From Planctomycetaceae bacterium (lineage in GTDB: Bacteria; Planctomycetota; Planctomycetia; Pirellulales; Pirellulaceae), in contig SLEY01000699.1 in the NCBI GenBank assembly GCA_007124535.1, positions 1 to 10,130 on the forward strand: 10,130 nt of DNA, in the 5' to 3' direction. Below, one piece after another: positions 1 to 6,689 of this stretch (its first letter is position 1; each line of letters opens with the position of its first letter). The translations under genes were made by a program, and so were the position numbers. Under the pieces are notes generated by a model. That model searched no databases, was not told the origin of the DNA, and saw nothing but the letters and a program-made list of their open reading frames with translations.

Positions 1-1
1 C

Positions 2-121
2 GAGGCATTGAATGGTCAGGAGCATGAGGGACGCCCCCTGACGGTGAACGAAGCCCGTCCTCGCGAGGATCGCGGTGGCGGCGGTTGGCGCGGTGGACGT
101 GGGGGGGGCGGGCGTTACTAG
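2..121 (+). CDS. C-terminal end of a glycine/arginine-rich RNA-binding (RRM) protein, 5' truncated by window edge
   Basis: Frame 2 is open from the window edge to a TAG at 119-121 and gives 39 residues. It begins with EALNGQEHEGRPLTVNEARP, the closing beta4 part of an RNA recognition motif: the ALNG...GR.L.VNEARP pattern is typical of the small bacterial Rbp family with a single RRM. It ends in an RGG-like tail, DRGGGGWRGGRGGGGRY. Proteins of this family are usually about 80-150 residues long and bind single-stranded RNA; some are cold-responsive. The RNP1 and RNP2 motifs would lie upstream, outside the window. The tail is coded by a G-rich tract at about 78-116. The reading continues in the same frame for 19 more codons to a TAA at 179-181, which I take to be chance. 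The assignment is firm for the family and not possible for the exact orthologue. Confidence 0.8.
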   Translation, partial: EALNGQEHEGRPLTVNEARPREDRGGGGWRGGRGGGGRY

Positions 122-195
122 TGCTCGTACGGCCATCTTGAATTCGGAAAGAAGTTTGGCTCGGCGGGACGGTTCTACTAACACCGTTCCCCCGC

Positions 196-462
196 GCCGG
201 CTGGACGGAGGGCGGCTACTCTCCGCAGGGGCGTCCTCCGCTCCTGCTCCCTCCGTTTCCTGGACCGGATCGTCCTAACGCGGCTGCGCCGCAACAAGAC
301 GGAGTCGGCTTGTCCTCGTCCTCCCCCTCGTCCTGGGAGCCGGCATGGCCAGCGGCCCGCCGTCAGCCGGCCGATGCGGTGTTCGAGGAGGAGGACGAGG
401 ACGATTGGATGATGCGCGCCGAAAGCGCGCAGGTGACACCTAAGGCAACCCGCAGGAAATAA
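196..462 (+). pseudogene. Possible start-less coding remnant with an acidic C-terminus (unrecognised)
   Basis: Frame 1 is open from 142 to a TAA at 460-462. From about 196 it reads like protein: a proline-rich stretch (PPLLLPPFPGPDRPN), a serine run, then the acidic patch FEEEDEDDWMM and the basic end TPKATRRK. Third codon positions are mostly G or C, as in the real genes of the window. No ATG or GTG stands at a sensible start; the only in-frame candidates are the TTG at 310 and rarer codons, and no ribosome binding site was seen. It could be the tail of a decayed gene, or a chance open frame in GC-rich DNA, which low-complexity sequence makes more likely. The opposite strand of the acidic patch gives only a serine run. 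No function is proposed. Confidence 0.2.
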
Positions 463-476
463 TCTACCCGTAGCAA

Positions 477-523
477 TGTGGCCGGTCTCTGACCGAGCCA
501 CTCGGACGACCGAAGGTCTCCCC
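477..523 (+). repeat. 47-bp intergenic repeat, copy 1
   Basis: Bases 477-523 match the reverse complement of 4554-4600 at 46 of 47 positions; the single mismatch is A506 against T in the other copy. Similarity stops abruptly on both sides. The unit runs from TGTGGCCGGTCTCTGACC through GAGCCACTCGG to CGACCGAAGGTCTCCCC and contains short internal palindromes such as GGTCTCTGACC. It lies between coding debris, not in a gene. Near-identity of two copies 4 kb apart suggests a dispersed genomic repeat family or recent copying. Confidence 0.85.
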
Positions 524-645
524 GTCGGGCTGGGCAATCAGGTCCGACTACGCGGTCGGGCCGTGATCTCGGACGGCGGAGGTGACGACACGCCTTCCGC
601 GGGTGGGGCAATTGTGGGAAACAGCGACAAGAGGGAGGGTTCGAA

Positions 646-1104
646 ATGGCGAGGCAAGCCTGGACTGACTGGAAAACGATATTCGCGGTGATGGTGGCTT
701 GGATCGGGCAGCAGCGGGAAGATCAGCCGTTTTTCCTGTACTGGTCCTGGACCTCGCCTCATACGCCGGTCGTGCCCATCGAAGCGTTTCAGGGATCGAC
801 CGAGGCCGGCCCGTATGGCGATTTCATGCACCAGAGCGATGCGCATCTGGGCGAAGTGCTCCAGGCGTTGGAAGACCACGGCTTCGCCGAGAATACGCTG
901 GTGATCTTCAGCAGCGACAACGGGCCCGAGTCGATCGCGTATGCACTGGGTCAGGAGAGAAACCTGATTGCCGAGCACCCGGAGAAAGCGGCTGCATTAC
1001 GAGCGAAACTGGAAGATATCCGCAAACGCGGTTACAGTGCTCCCCGTCTGATGGACCGGGTCACGCCCGAATCCGGTTCTCCATGGCCCTGCGGGCAAAG
1101 ATAA
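646..1104 (+). pseudogene. Sulfatase relic: in-frame fusion of two distant parts of an arylsulfatase
   Basis: This 152-residue frame is part of a type I sulfatase (alkaline phosphatase superfamily). Residues 24-97 carry the conserved middle: DQPFFLYWSW, the active-site-like SPHTP (His39), GPYGDF, and NTLVIFSSDNGPE, whose Asp91 and Asn92 would be metal ligands. Directly after this the reading jumps to RNLIAEHPEKAAALRAKLED and a GYSAPR end, which is the usual extreme C-terminus of planctomycete arylsulfatases. About 200-300 residues of the normal middle are therefore missing, as are the N-terminal Asp-Asp ligands and the CxPSR formylglycine motif. Full-length relatives have about 450-550 residues. 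The last 18 residues look like readthrough into unrelated DNA. A GGGAGGG eight to nine bases before the ATG resembles a ribosome binding site, so expression is possible, but catalysis is not. Calling it a pseudogene is inference from the missing parts. Confidence 0.8.
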
Positions 1105-1382
1105 GCGGACGATCGTCGCGCGGTGATGCGGAGCCGGTTAGCATCCAGGGAGTCCCGCCGCGGTCTCAAAGCCCGTCGATGCACCGGTGCCCGGATTTGC
1201 TGATTCAGGCTTTTCTGTGCCAGGACGCTTCGGTCGAACTGCCGTTGATGCCGGCCGAATCGCCGTGGACGGTGGGCGTCAGCGACCGCGCCGAACATTC
1301 CGGGCGGTGCACGGGGGCGAATGCCGAGTTTTCCAGGCGCTCGTCCATCGGGGCGATCGTGTTCGCGCTTGATTCGTGACGC
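1105..1382. other. Gap between sulfatase relic and the three-haem gene; no supported gene
   Basis: These 278 bases lie between the sulfatase relic and the stop codon of the minus-strand three-haem gene. Frames are open on both strands, but none gives a recognisable protein. No hairpin followed by a T run was seen downstream of either neighbour. It may be decayed coding DNA. Confidence 0.4.
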
Positions 1383-4300
1383 TTAATCGCAGAGGACTTC
1401 GAAGCCCTGCATGTCGGCCCGCGGCCGCTGCTCCAGCAACTCATGGACGGAATCGAAGGTGCGCAGGATTCGCTGGTAATCCGGATCGTCGCGGGACAGG
1501 AAGATGGGCGGGCCGCACCGTTGCGTCCCGCCCGCGTCCGCCGCCAGGGGCGCCAATAGGAAACTGTTCTTCTCGGGACGCATGATGCGGGTGTAGAATT
1601 TTCGCGGCACGCTGTCCCCGTGACATTCGGCGCAGCGCCGTGCGGCGACTTCGTTCAACGTCGGCTCCAACGCGCGCGGCATCATGCGGCGGCTGCCCAA
1701 TTCGGCCGGGTGATTCGAGGACGAGGTGCCGTAGTAGGGGATGTTCAGGTCCATCCACAAATAGACCCGCCGCCGGTCCTCGTCCGGCACGTTCACCCGC
1801 GGTTGGCCGTCCGGATCCGGGTGCCCGCTACGGAGGATTTCGGCCAACTTGCTGGCCGGGCTGCCCCAGCGCCGCGGTTCGATCTCCAACGTATTGTGCC
1901 CGGCCCCGTTGATCGTCCAGATCCATTCCACATAGGGGCTCATGCCGCGGTGCGGATCGTAATCCGGGCCCGAGGGGCTGCCATGCTGTCGCCAGCGGTG
2001 CTCGGCTTGGGTACCGGTCCGGCAGAGGACGTCGTAGGACACGCTGAAGAAATCGGTCATGTCGCCGGTCAGATCGACATTTCCCGGCTGCTCGCGCTCG
2101 TTGTGGCAGCCGATGCAGTGTTGATCGAACACGCCTTGGACCACTTCCGGATAGCTGAACCCTTTCACGCCCCAGGCGGGTTCCTGGAGTTCCCGGGTTT
2201 GGCCGCTGAGCGTAAAGGCTCGGCCGCTCAGTGGGCTGACCGCGTTCCGGTCGGCGTGGCAGCCGACGCAGCCCTGGACTTCCCCGGGCATCAGGTGGGT
2301 GAACGTCCGCATCCGCTGCACGGCTCGGCCTTCGTGGTCCAAGGCCAGGAAGTAGATGGGCACTTCGGACGGCACTTGAAACGCGGCGCTGCCGTCGGGC
2401 GCGACCTCGGCCAAGCCCCACAGTTTTTTGGGGGCGTATGTGGCGCCGCAGGAGACCAGGGGGAACTGGAACCCGAACACGGCGATATTCCGCATCCCCG
2501 ACCCGTCCGGGCACAGGTTGTTTTGGGGCGTGTGCGTGCTCTTCTCCACTTCCTGGACCACCGCGATCTGGGCGATTTCACCTCGTGCCACCTGCGGTTC
2601 CAGGCCCTGGTAGACATCCTGCAGCACCACGGTGGCCCAGCTGCCGGTCACGCTGCCGTCCTCGGGCAACTCGATTTCCGGGTCCCGCACATTGCCCGGC
2701 AGGGCCGGGGGCACGGGGCGGGGGCGGATCGGTTGCGGGCTGTAGAACCCCATGCCGTCCCGCGGGCCGAGCAGCGAGGCGGCATGGGCGTCGAAATCCC
2801 GGATCTGGATCACGCCGCCTTTCGATACGAGAAAGCGCGTCTCGTCGATCGGCATCGGTTTTTCGTACTGGCCGCGAATGCCCGTATCCAGCATCCCGTT
2901 TCCCCAGGGTCCGCCGCCCAGCCGATGGGCGTAGATATCGATTTCCGGCGTCAGGTTCCGGACCGCCTCCCGAGCGTTCGCGCCCCGGGTCGGGTCGATG
3001 GCCACGATCCCGCCGCGGCAGGAGCCATTGTGATTCGTGGCCGTGGCGAGCACGGCCGGTGAGTTGGGGATCGCCCGCGCGTCCATGAACGTGCCGGGCG
3101 ACAGCACGCGATTGCCGTAGAAACCGGCCAAACCCGTCCCGTCCGGGTTGATCGTCCACAAACTCTGGATCGGGCAAGCCGCCCGGTCCACATACTCCCA
3201 GCGAGTGTAAATGATCCGCCCGTCGTTCATGACCGAGGGGGTGAAGTCCATCAAGTAATTGGCCGACAGCCGCTGTGGATTCGAACCGTCCCGCTCCATC
3301 CGGTACAAGACGGGCGAGGTCACGACGTAGCAGTAGGCATAAGCCGCTTTGCGATCCGAGATGAAAGCGATCCCCCCATCCGGCAGCCAGCACGGATCCA
3401 GGTTATTGTGCGTGCCGTGGGTCAGTTGCGTCAGATCCGAGCCATCGATCCCGATCCGAAAGACCTGGTAATTGTGTTCTTCTTCCGGATACTGGGAGAT
3501 ATCCTCGATATGGGCCACCGGATTCGAGGCGATATGTCCGCCCCGCCGGAGGGCGAAGACGATCTCCCGTCCGTCGTAGGACAGATCGGCGGTGGTGATC
3601 ATGCCTTCACCGGCATCGAAGATTTGCGTCAATTCGCCCCCGTCCTCGCCGGGCGTAAAGCGATACAAGCCGCCGCCGGGGCGATAGCCTTCCACGTGGT
3701 ACACATACACGTGCGAGATGTCCAGCGGCTTCCGCTTGACCACCAGGATATCCCGGAATCCGAACCGGCCTGCCAGGAGATCCGACCGCAGTGCCCGGGC
3801 CTCGGGTGTCCTTTCTTCCGGGGGAAGCGTCATCTCCGCCAATTGGGCAGCCGTGACGGGCGCGGAGAACACGGCGATCGCGGCCGCGCCCGGATTGGGC
3901 GAGTCCGGGTGCGACGAGAGGAACTCGATTCTCAGACGTCGCACCGTTTGCGCCGGAATTCGGATCCGTTGCGGCCCGCGGCGATGGGCCAAGGTTCCCC
4001 GCACCAGCGGTTCCGTTCCCTCGTCCGCGTAGACCGCATAGTCCCGGAAGCACTCCAGCAATGGACTGGTGACGCGGGCAAAGTACAGGATCTCGGCGAC
4101 CGGGACCGGCTGATCCCACTGCAGCTCGAACCAACCTTCCCGGGTCCCCTGCACGGCCCAGTCGCCGGCATCTTGCTGAAAATCTTGGGGCAACACGCCG
4201 GTAACGGCCCGCTCCGGCCGATAAGACTCGTTGAACTGGCTGCTGGCTGCAACCCGAGCACGGGTGGCCAGGTTTTCGGGCAGCGGCTCAGCCCGTGCCG

Positions 4301-4385
4301 GCTGCCCGCCGATCCAACCTCCCGCCAGCATGAGCCCGAGGGCGAAAAGAGGAAAAAAACGCCAACCAGGGAGCCGGGCGCGCAT
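1383..4385 (-). CDS. Secreted three-haem beta-propeller protein, hydrazine-synthase-alpha-like, with N-terminal discoidin-like domain
   Basis: The protein has 1000 residues from the ATG at 4385; an upstream in-frame ATG at 4448 has no ribosome binding site and would bury the signal peptide. Residues 1-32 are a Sec signal peptide (basic start, LFALGLMLAGG core, cleavage after ARA). Residues of about 35-175 look like an F5/8 C (discoidin) beta-sandwich. About 240-480 hold PD40/TolB-like propeller blades (SYDGREIVFALRR, RIGIDGSDLTQLTHG, MNDGRIIYTRW, LWTINPDGTG). About 560-720 match the middle region of the hydrazine synthase alpha family (APDGSAAFQVPSEVPIYFLA, MRTFTHLMPGE). Three c-type haem motifs follow: CVGCH at 706-710, CIGCH at 757-761 and CAECH at 918-922. 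True anammox HZS-alpha is about 800 residues with two haems and works with HZS-beta and gamma, which are absent here. The likely role is a periplasmic electron-transfer or redox enzyme of unknown substrate, not hydrazine synthesis. The gene follows the thioredoxin gene in the same direction. Confidence 0.82.
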   Translation of the reverse strand: MRARLPGWRFFPLFALGLMLAGGWIGGQPARAEPLPENLATRARVAASSQFNESYRPERAVTGVLPQDFQQDAGDWAVQGTREGWFELQWDQPVPVAEILYFARVTSPLLECFRDYAVYADEGTEPLVRGTLAHRRGPQRIRIPAQTVRRLRIEFLSSHPDSPNPGAAAIAVFSAPVTAAQLAEMTLPPEERTPEARALRSDLLAGRFGFRDILVVKRKPLDISHVYVYHVEGYRPGGGLYRFTPGEDGGELTQIFDAGEGMITTADLSYDGREIVFALRRGGHIASNPVAHIEDISQYPEEEHNYQVFRIGIDGSDLTQLTHGTHNNLDPCWLPDGGIAFISDRKAAYAYCYVVTSPVLYRMERDGSNPQRLSANYLMDFTPSVMNDGRIIYTRWEYVDRAACPIQSLWTINPDGTGLAGFYGNRVLSPGTFMDARAIPNSPAVLATATNHNGSCRGGIVAIDPTRGANAREAVRNLTPEIDIYAHRLGGGPWGNGMLDTGIRGQYEKPMPIDETRFLVSKGGVIQIRDFDAHAASLLGPRDGMGFYSPQPIRPRPVPPALPGNVRDPEIELPEDGSVTGSWATVVLQDVYQGLEPQVARGEIAQIAVVQEVEKSTHTPQNNLCPDGSGMRNIAVFGFQFPLVSCGATYAPKKLWGLAEVAPDGSAAFQVPSEVPIYFLALDHEGRAVQRMRTFTHLMPGEVQGCVGCHADRNAVSPLSGRAFTLSGQTRELQEPAWGVKGFSYPEVVQGVFDQHCIGCHNEREQPGNVDLTGDMTDFFSVSYDVLCRTGTQAEHRWRQHGSPSGPDYDPHRGMSPYVEWIWTINGAGHNTLEIEPRRWGSPASKLAEILRSGHPDPDGQPRVNVPDEDRRRVYLWMDLNIPYYGTSSSNHPAELGSRRMMPRALEPTLNEVAARRCAECHGDSVPRKFYTRIMRPEKNSFLLAPLAADAGGTQRCGPPIFLSRDDPDYQRILRTFDSVHELLEQRPRADMQGFEVLCD

Positions 4386-4392
4386 TGTGAAT

Positions 4393-4397
4393 CTCCT
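4393..4397 (-). promoter_or_regulatory. Ribosome binding site deciding the start of the three-haem gene
   Basis: On the minus strand AGGAG stands seven bases before the ATG at 4385. This favours that ATG, which begins a clean signal peptide, over the ATG 21 codons upstream. Confidence 0.75.
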
Positions 4398-4507
4398 GAG
4401 AATCTGGTAGCCGAACTCGAAATCTGCGAGCCCGGGTCGGGGCTGCATCGTCTCATCCTATCGCATGTGCCGAGAAAAAACAGTCGCCCTGCTCACGGTT
4501 CGGCGCG

Positions 4508-4593
4508 GGTCTCTGACCCCGCCGGAACCGGCGACCGAAGGTCTCCACTGATAGGGGAGACCTTCGGTCGACCGAGTGGCTCGGTCAGAGACC
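4508..4593. repeat. Long imperfect palindrome made of two facing copies of the 47-bp repeat family
   Basis: The inner arms 4532-4546 and 4556-4570 are perfect 15-base complements (CGACCGAAGGTCTCC and its reverse complement) around the nine-base loop ACTGATAGG. The pairing extends outwards: GGTCTCTGACC at 4508-4518 is complementary to GGTCAGAGACC at 4583-4593, with a poorer match between. The whole is thus two copies of one unit head to head. The right copy is nearly identical to 477-523 in reverse orientation, and the left one has diverged. It lies between the thioredoxin gene and the three-haem gene. The transcript could form a stem of about 38 base pairs with internal mismatches. There is no T run next to it on either strand, so a simple intrinsic terminator is not supported. 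Confidence 0.85.
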
Positions 4594-4708
4594 GGCCACA
4601 ACGAGTCGGAGACCGGCCACAACGCGGGGAGCGGCCACAACGAGCGCGGGGAGCGGCCACAACGAGCGCGGGGAGCGGCCACAACGAGCGCGGGGAGCGG
4701 CCACAACG
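4593..4708. repeat. Tandem array, six cores of CGGCCACAACG
   Basis: CGGCCACAACG begins at 4593, 4614, 4632, 4654, 4676 and 4698, so the spacings are 21, 18, 22, 22 and 22 bases. The three regular units continue with AGCGCGGGGAG after the core; the first two carry variants (AGTCGGAGAC and CGGGGAG). The first core overlaps the outer end of the palindrome, which shows that the array grew from the edge of the repeat element. It ends about 45 bases before the stop codon of the thioredoxin gene and is not translated on that strand. Units abut without unique spacers, so it is a minisatellite-like array and not CRISPR. Confidence 0.9.
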
Positions 4709-4753
4709 CGGACCTTTGCCGAGCCGGGATGTTTTGGGGCCGAGGCGCCGAAA

Positions 4754-6070
4754 TCAGCGTGCTAACAGTTCCTCTAACTCTTCGATCAACGAATCCTTCA
4801 GGGCCGGGGCGAAACCGACGTGAAAACCCTGCACCACTCCCTCCTGATCGATGACCACCAGCGTCGGAAGTCCTCGGATGCCAAAGGCCGAACCGACTTG
4901 GTGTTCCGGGTCCAAAGCCACGTTCAACTGCAAATCGTGCTCGTCGAGGAACGCCGTGATCTGCTCCACCTCCTCGCCCTGATTCACCGCATAGAGCACG
5001 ACACCCCGATCCGCATACTCTTCCGCCAGATCGGCCAACACCGGCATGGCTTCGCGGCAAGGCGGGCACCAGGTGGCCCAGAAATCCAGCAGCACGACCT
5101 CCTGACCGCGATGCGCTGCCAGAGTCGCCGTCGTCCCGTCCATCCGCTGCAGTTCGACTTCCGGCGCCGCTTCGCCGATCAGGGAGGGGGTTGGCCGAGG
5201 TTCCGGCCGCTGCGGCGGCTCGGCCGGGGTCATCGCAAACAGATGGTCCTGCCGCTGGGCGTCCGGCGGCGGCTGAAAAGCAAACTCGTCCGGCTCGACC
5301 GCCTCATCAAACACCCAATTCTCGAACCGTTCGGTCACCGTCACCTCGAGACCTTCCAAGCCCTGCTGTCCCCCCAGTTCCAGCATCTCCATCATCGACC
5401 GGGAGATATCCACGACCACCTGGCGAACCACGGGTTCGGCGCCAGAATCCACCCACATTTCCCAGGTCCGTTCCGGTGTGGCGAAACTCAGGCGATGGGC
5501 CTCTCCGTCCTGGTAGGGTTCCCGTCCCAGGTATTCGACGTCCATGACGTCGTCCATCAGCTGGGCGTACGGGTCGGTCCCCAACAGCGCCAGCACGAAC
5601 AGCCCGCCGTTGGAGAACATGTCGATCGCGGGGTCGGCCAGCAATTCATCGCAGGTCGGCGGGGCGTCGCTTGCCGCATAGGCGTTCAGCATCGAGGCAT
5701 AGATCACCAGGGTTTCGCCGTCGGACAGGACGTCGATCCCGCCGGGTCCCCCATCGCTGCGCAGGACCAATTGGTTGGGCCGGGCGAACACCAAGGCCCG
5801 GTTCACCGTCACCTCATATTCCGACTCGGCCACGCGTGTGAGGACCGTCGCTTGATCCTCCACCCGGATCGTGGCCTTCGACTTGTAGAAATCGGCGACC
5901 TGGCGAATGACGTCTTCGGCGGTGGCCGGCGGCGCGGCCTCCGGACTCGGTTCGGGGACGGCAACCGCCGTGGGGGCGGACGGGCTTTCTCCAGCAGGCT
6001 CCGTGCCGTGGCAGCCGAAGCCGATTGCCAGCAGGACAGGCACTGAAAAACGATAAAAACGAACCTTCAT
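4754..6070 (-). CDS. Probable lipoprotein with DUF2092-like domain fused to a TlpA/ResA-type thioredoxin domain
   Basis: The protein has 438 residues from the second of two adjacent ATGs (6070; the first is at 6073); GAGAAGG at 6078-6084 lies seven bases before the second ATG and only four before the first. An upstream extension to 6172 looks non-coding. Residues 1-19 are a hydrophobic signal, followed by Cys20 as a possible lipidation site, although IGFGC is a poor lipobox. A Pro/Ala-rich linker runs to about residue 52. Residues of about 53-275 resemble DUF2092, a LolA-like fold of periplasmic proteins (TAEDVIRQVADFYK start, repeated beta-strand pattern). A second proline-rich linker leads to a redoxin domain at about 300-436 with WATWCPPC (Cys335, Cys338) and the cis-proline motif GLPT (Pro402). 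Such domains reduce disulfides in the periplasm, often for cytochrome c maturation. The next gene codes a three-haem protein, which would fit, but its partner is unproven. Confidence 0.85.
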   Translation of the reverse strand: MKVRFYRFSVPVLLAIGFGCHGTEPAGESPSAPTAVAVPEPSPEAAPPATAEDVIRQVADFYKSKATIRVEDQATVLTRVAESEYEVTVNRALVFARPNQLVLRSDGGPGGIDVLSDGETLVIYASMLNAYAASDAPPTCDELLADPAIDMFSNGGLFVLALLGTDPYAQLMDDVMDVEYLGREPYQDGEAHRLSFATPERTWEMWVDSGAEPVVRQVVVDISRSMMEMLELGGQQGLEGLEVTVTERFENWVFDEAVEPDEFAFQPPPDAQRQDHLFAMTPAEPPQRPEPRPTPSLIGEAAPEVELQRMDGTTATLAAHRGQEVVLLDFWATWCPPCREAMPVLADLAEEYADRGVVLYAVNQGEEVEQITAFLDEHDLQLNVALDPEHQVGSAFGIRGLPTLVVIDQEGVVQGFHVGFAPALKDSLIEELEELLAR

Positions 6071-6178
6071 CATCGAACCTTCTCGAGCCGAGGGGGACAG
6101 GGACCGGCCCGCATCGAGCGCACGGTCACGCCGTCCGTGCTGGAGACCGAGCGGGGGACTTCCCGTCACCATCCCTTG

Positions 6179-6207
6179 ATTCTAACACACCGCCGAGCGA
6201 GCGTCAG
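6179..6207 (-). promoter_or_regulatory. Candidate sigma70-type promoter of the thioredoxin gene
   Basis: On the minus strand CTGACG (6207-6202, four of six against TTGACA) is followed after exactly 17 bases by TAGAAT (6184-6179, five of six against TATAAT). Transcription would start near 6172, giving a leader of about 100 bases. The region is otherwise GC-rich, so the AT-rich box stands out. On the other strand TTGCCG (6267-6272) and TACGCT (6290-6295), also 17 bases apart, are a much weaker candidate for the GroES-like gene. Confidence 0.35.
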
Positions 6208-6348
6208 GGCCGTGGGGTTCCTAGGGCGTGCGGGGGACCCGTCGCTTCATTCTGGCCGGTCTCCGGTTGCCGAAAACGGTGGCGAAGACTACGCTGGAAA
6301 CCGGAACGTCGTTACGGAGCGACGGACATCTCCCTCAACGAGCAGCGC

Positions 6349-6678
6349 ATGGCCACCACACGCAAGCAAACTTTCGAATATGTCGAGCCCATCGGGGCCC
6401 GGATTCTGGTTCGCAAGGACGAACCGAAACGCGAGACCCGGGGCGGGATTGCTCTTCCGGACCAAGCGGAAATCCCCACGATTACCGGGAGGATCGTCAC
6501 CATCTCGACCCAGGTCGAAAACGATGTCGACGTCCCTTTGCGACAGTACGACAAGATCCTGTTTCACCCCAAGAACGCGATCCCCGTCGACTTCGAGCCC
6601 GACAACCAGTTGTTTGTCGTGCCTGTCGAAGACATTGTGGCGGTCTTCCGGCGTCAGTCGCCGGAAGACGAAGCGTGA
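6349..6678 (+). CDS. GroES-like co-chaperone (Cpn10 family), divergent
   Basis: The protein has 109 residues, against about 95-100 for typical GroES. The fold pattern is clear: YVEPIGARILVRKDEP (11-26) is the first strand pair, RETRGGIALPD (28-38) is the mobile loop, and ITGRIVTIS (45-53), YDKILFHPKN (67-76) and VVPVEDIVAVF (90-100) are the remaining conserved strands. The GroEL-contacting triplet is Ile34-Ala35-Leu36, in place of the usual Ile-Val-Leu. GroES forms a seven-membered lid on GroEL in the cytoplasm. No groEL lies in the window, and no CIRCE operator was seen upstream, so this is probably a solitary paralogue and not the main groES. The ATG at 6349 starts right before the conserved region; the open frame upstream reads like noise. 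No clear ribosome binding site precedes the ATG. The gene diverges from the thioredoxin gene. Confidence 0.85.
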   Translation: MATTRKQTFEYVEPIGARILVRKDEPKRETRGGIALPDQAEIPTITGRIVTISTQVENDVDVPLRQYDKILFHPKNAIPVDFEPDNQLFVVPVEDIVAVFRRQSPEDEA

Positions 6679-6689
6679 GGCAACGCCGG

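Noticed and set aside
75..278. 67-codon frame at the left edge
   Set aside because: It overlaps the end of the RRM protein in another frame, is low in complexity and has no ribosome binding site.
699..1379. 226-codon plus-strand frame overlapping the sulfatase relic
   Set aside because: It is a shifted reading of the sulfatase sequence in its first half, and its second half matches nothing recognisable.
1383..4385. True hydrazine synthase and an anammox origin
   Set aside because: Length, domain order and haem count differ from the anammox subunit, no beta or gamma subunit lies nearby, and similar proteins are common outside anammox bacteria.
4508..4593. Intrinsic terminator of the thioredoxin gene
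   Set aside because: The stem is strong, but no T run follows it closely on either strand; the nearest T tract on the minus strand is about 20 bases beyond the end of the outer left arm and far from the inner stem.
4593..4708. CRISPR array
   Set aside because: The units are about 22 bases and nearly identical throughout, with no unique spacers of regular length and no cas genes in the window.
1620..6046. Long plus-strand frames of 408-480 codons opposite the two exported genes
   Set aside because: They are antisense shadows of GC-rich genes. They give Arg/Gly/His-rich text without domains, whereas the minus-strand frames show signal peptides and clear motifs.
6071..6348. CIRCE heat-shock operator before the GroES-like gene
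   Set aside because: The TTAGCACTC...GAGTGCTAA pattern is not present on either strand of the divergent region.
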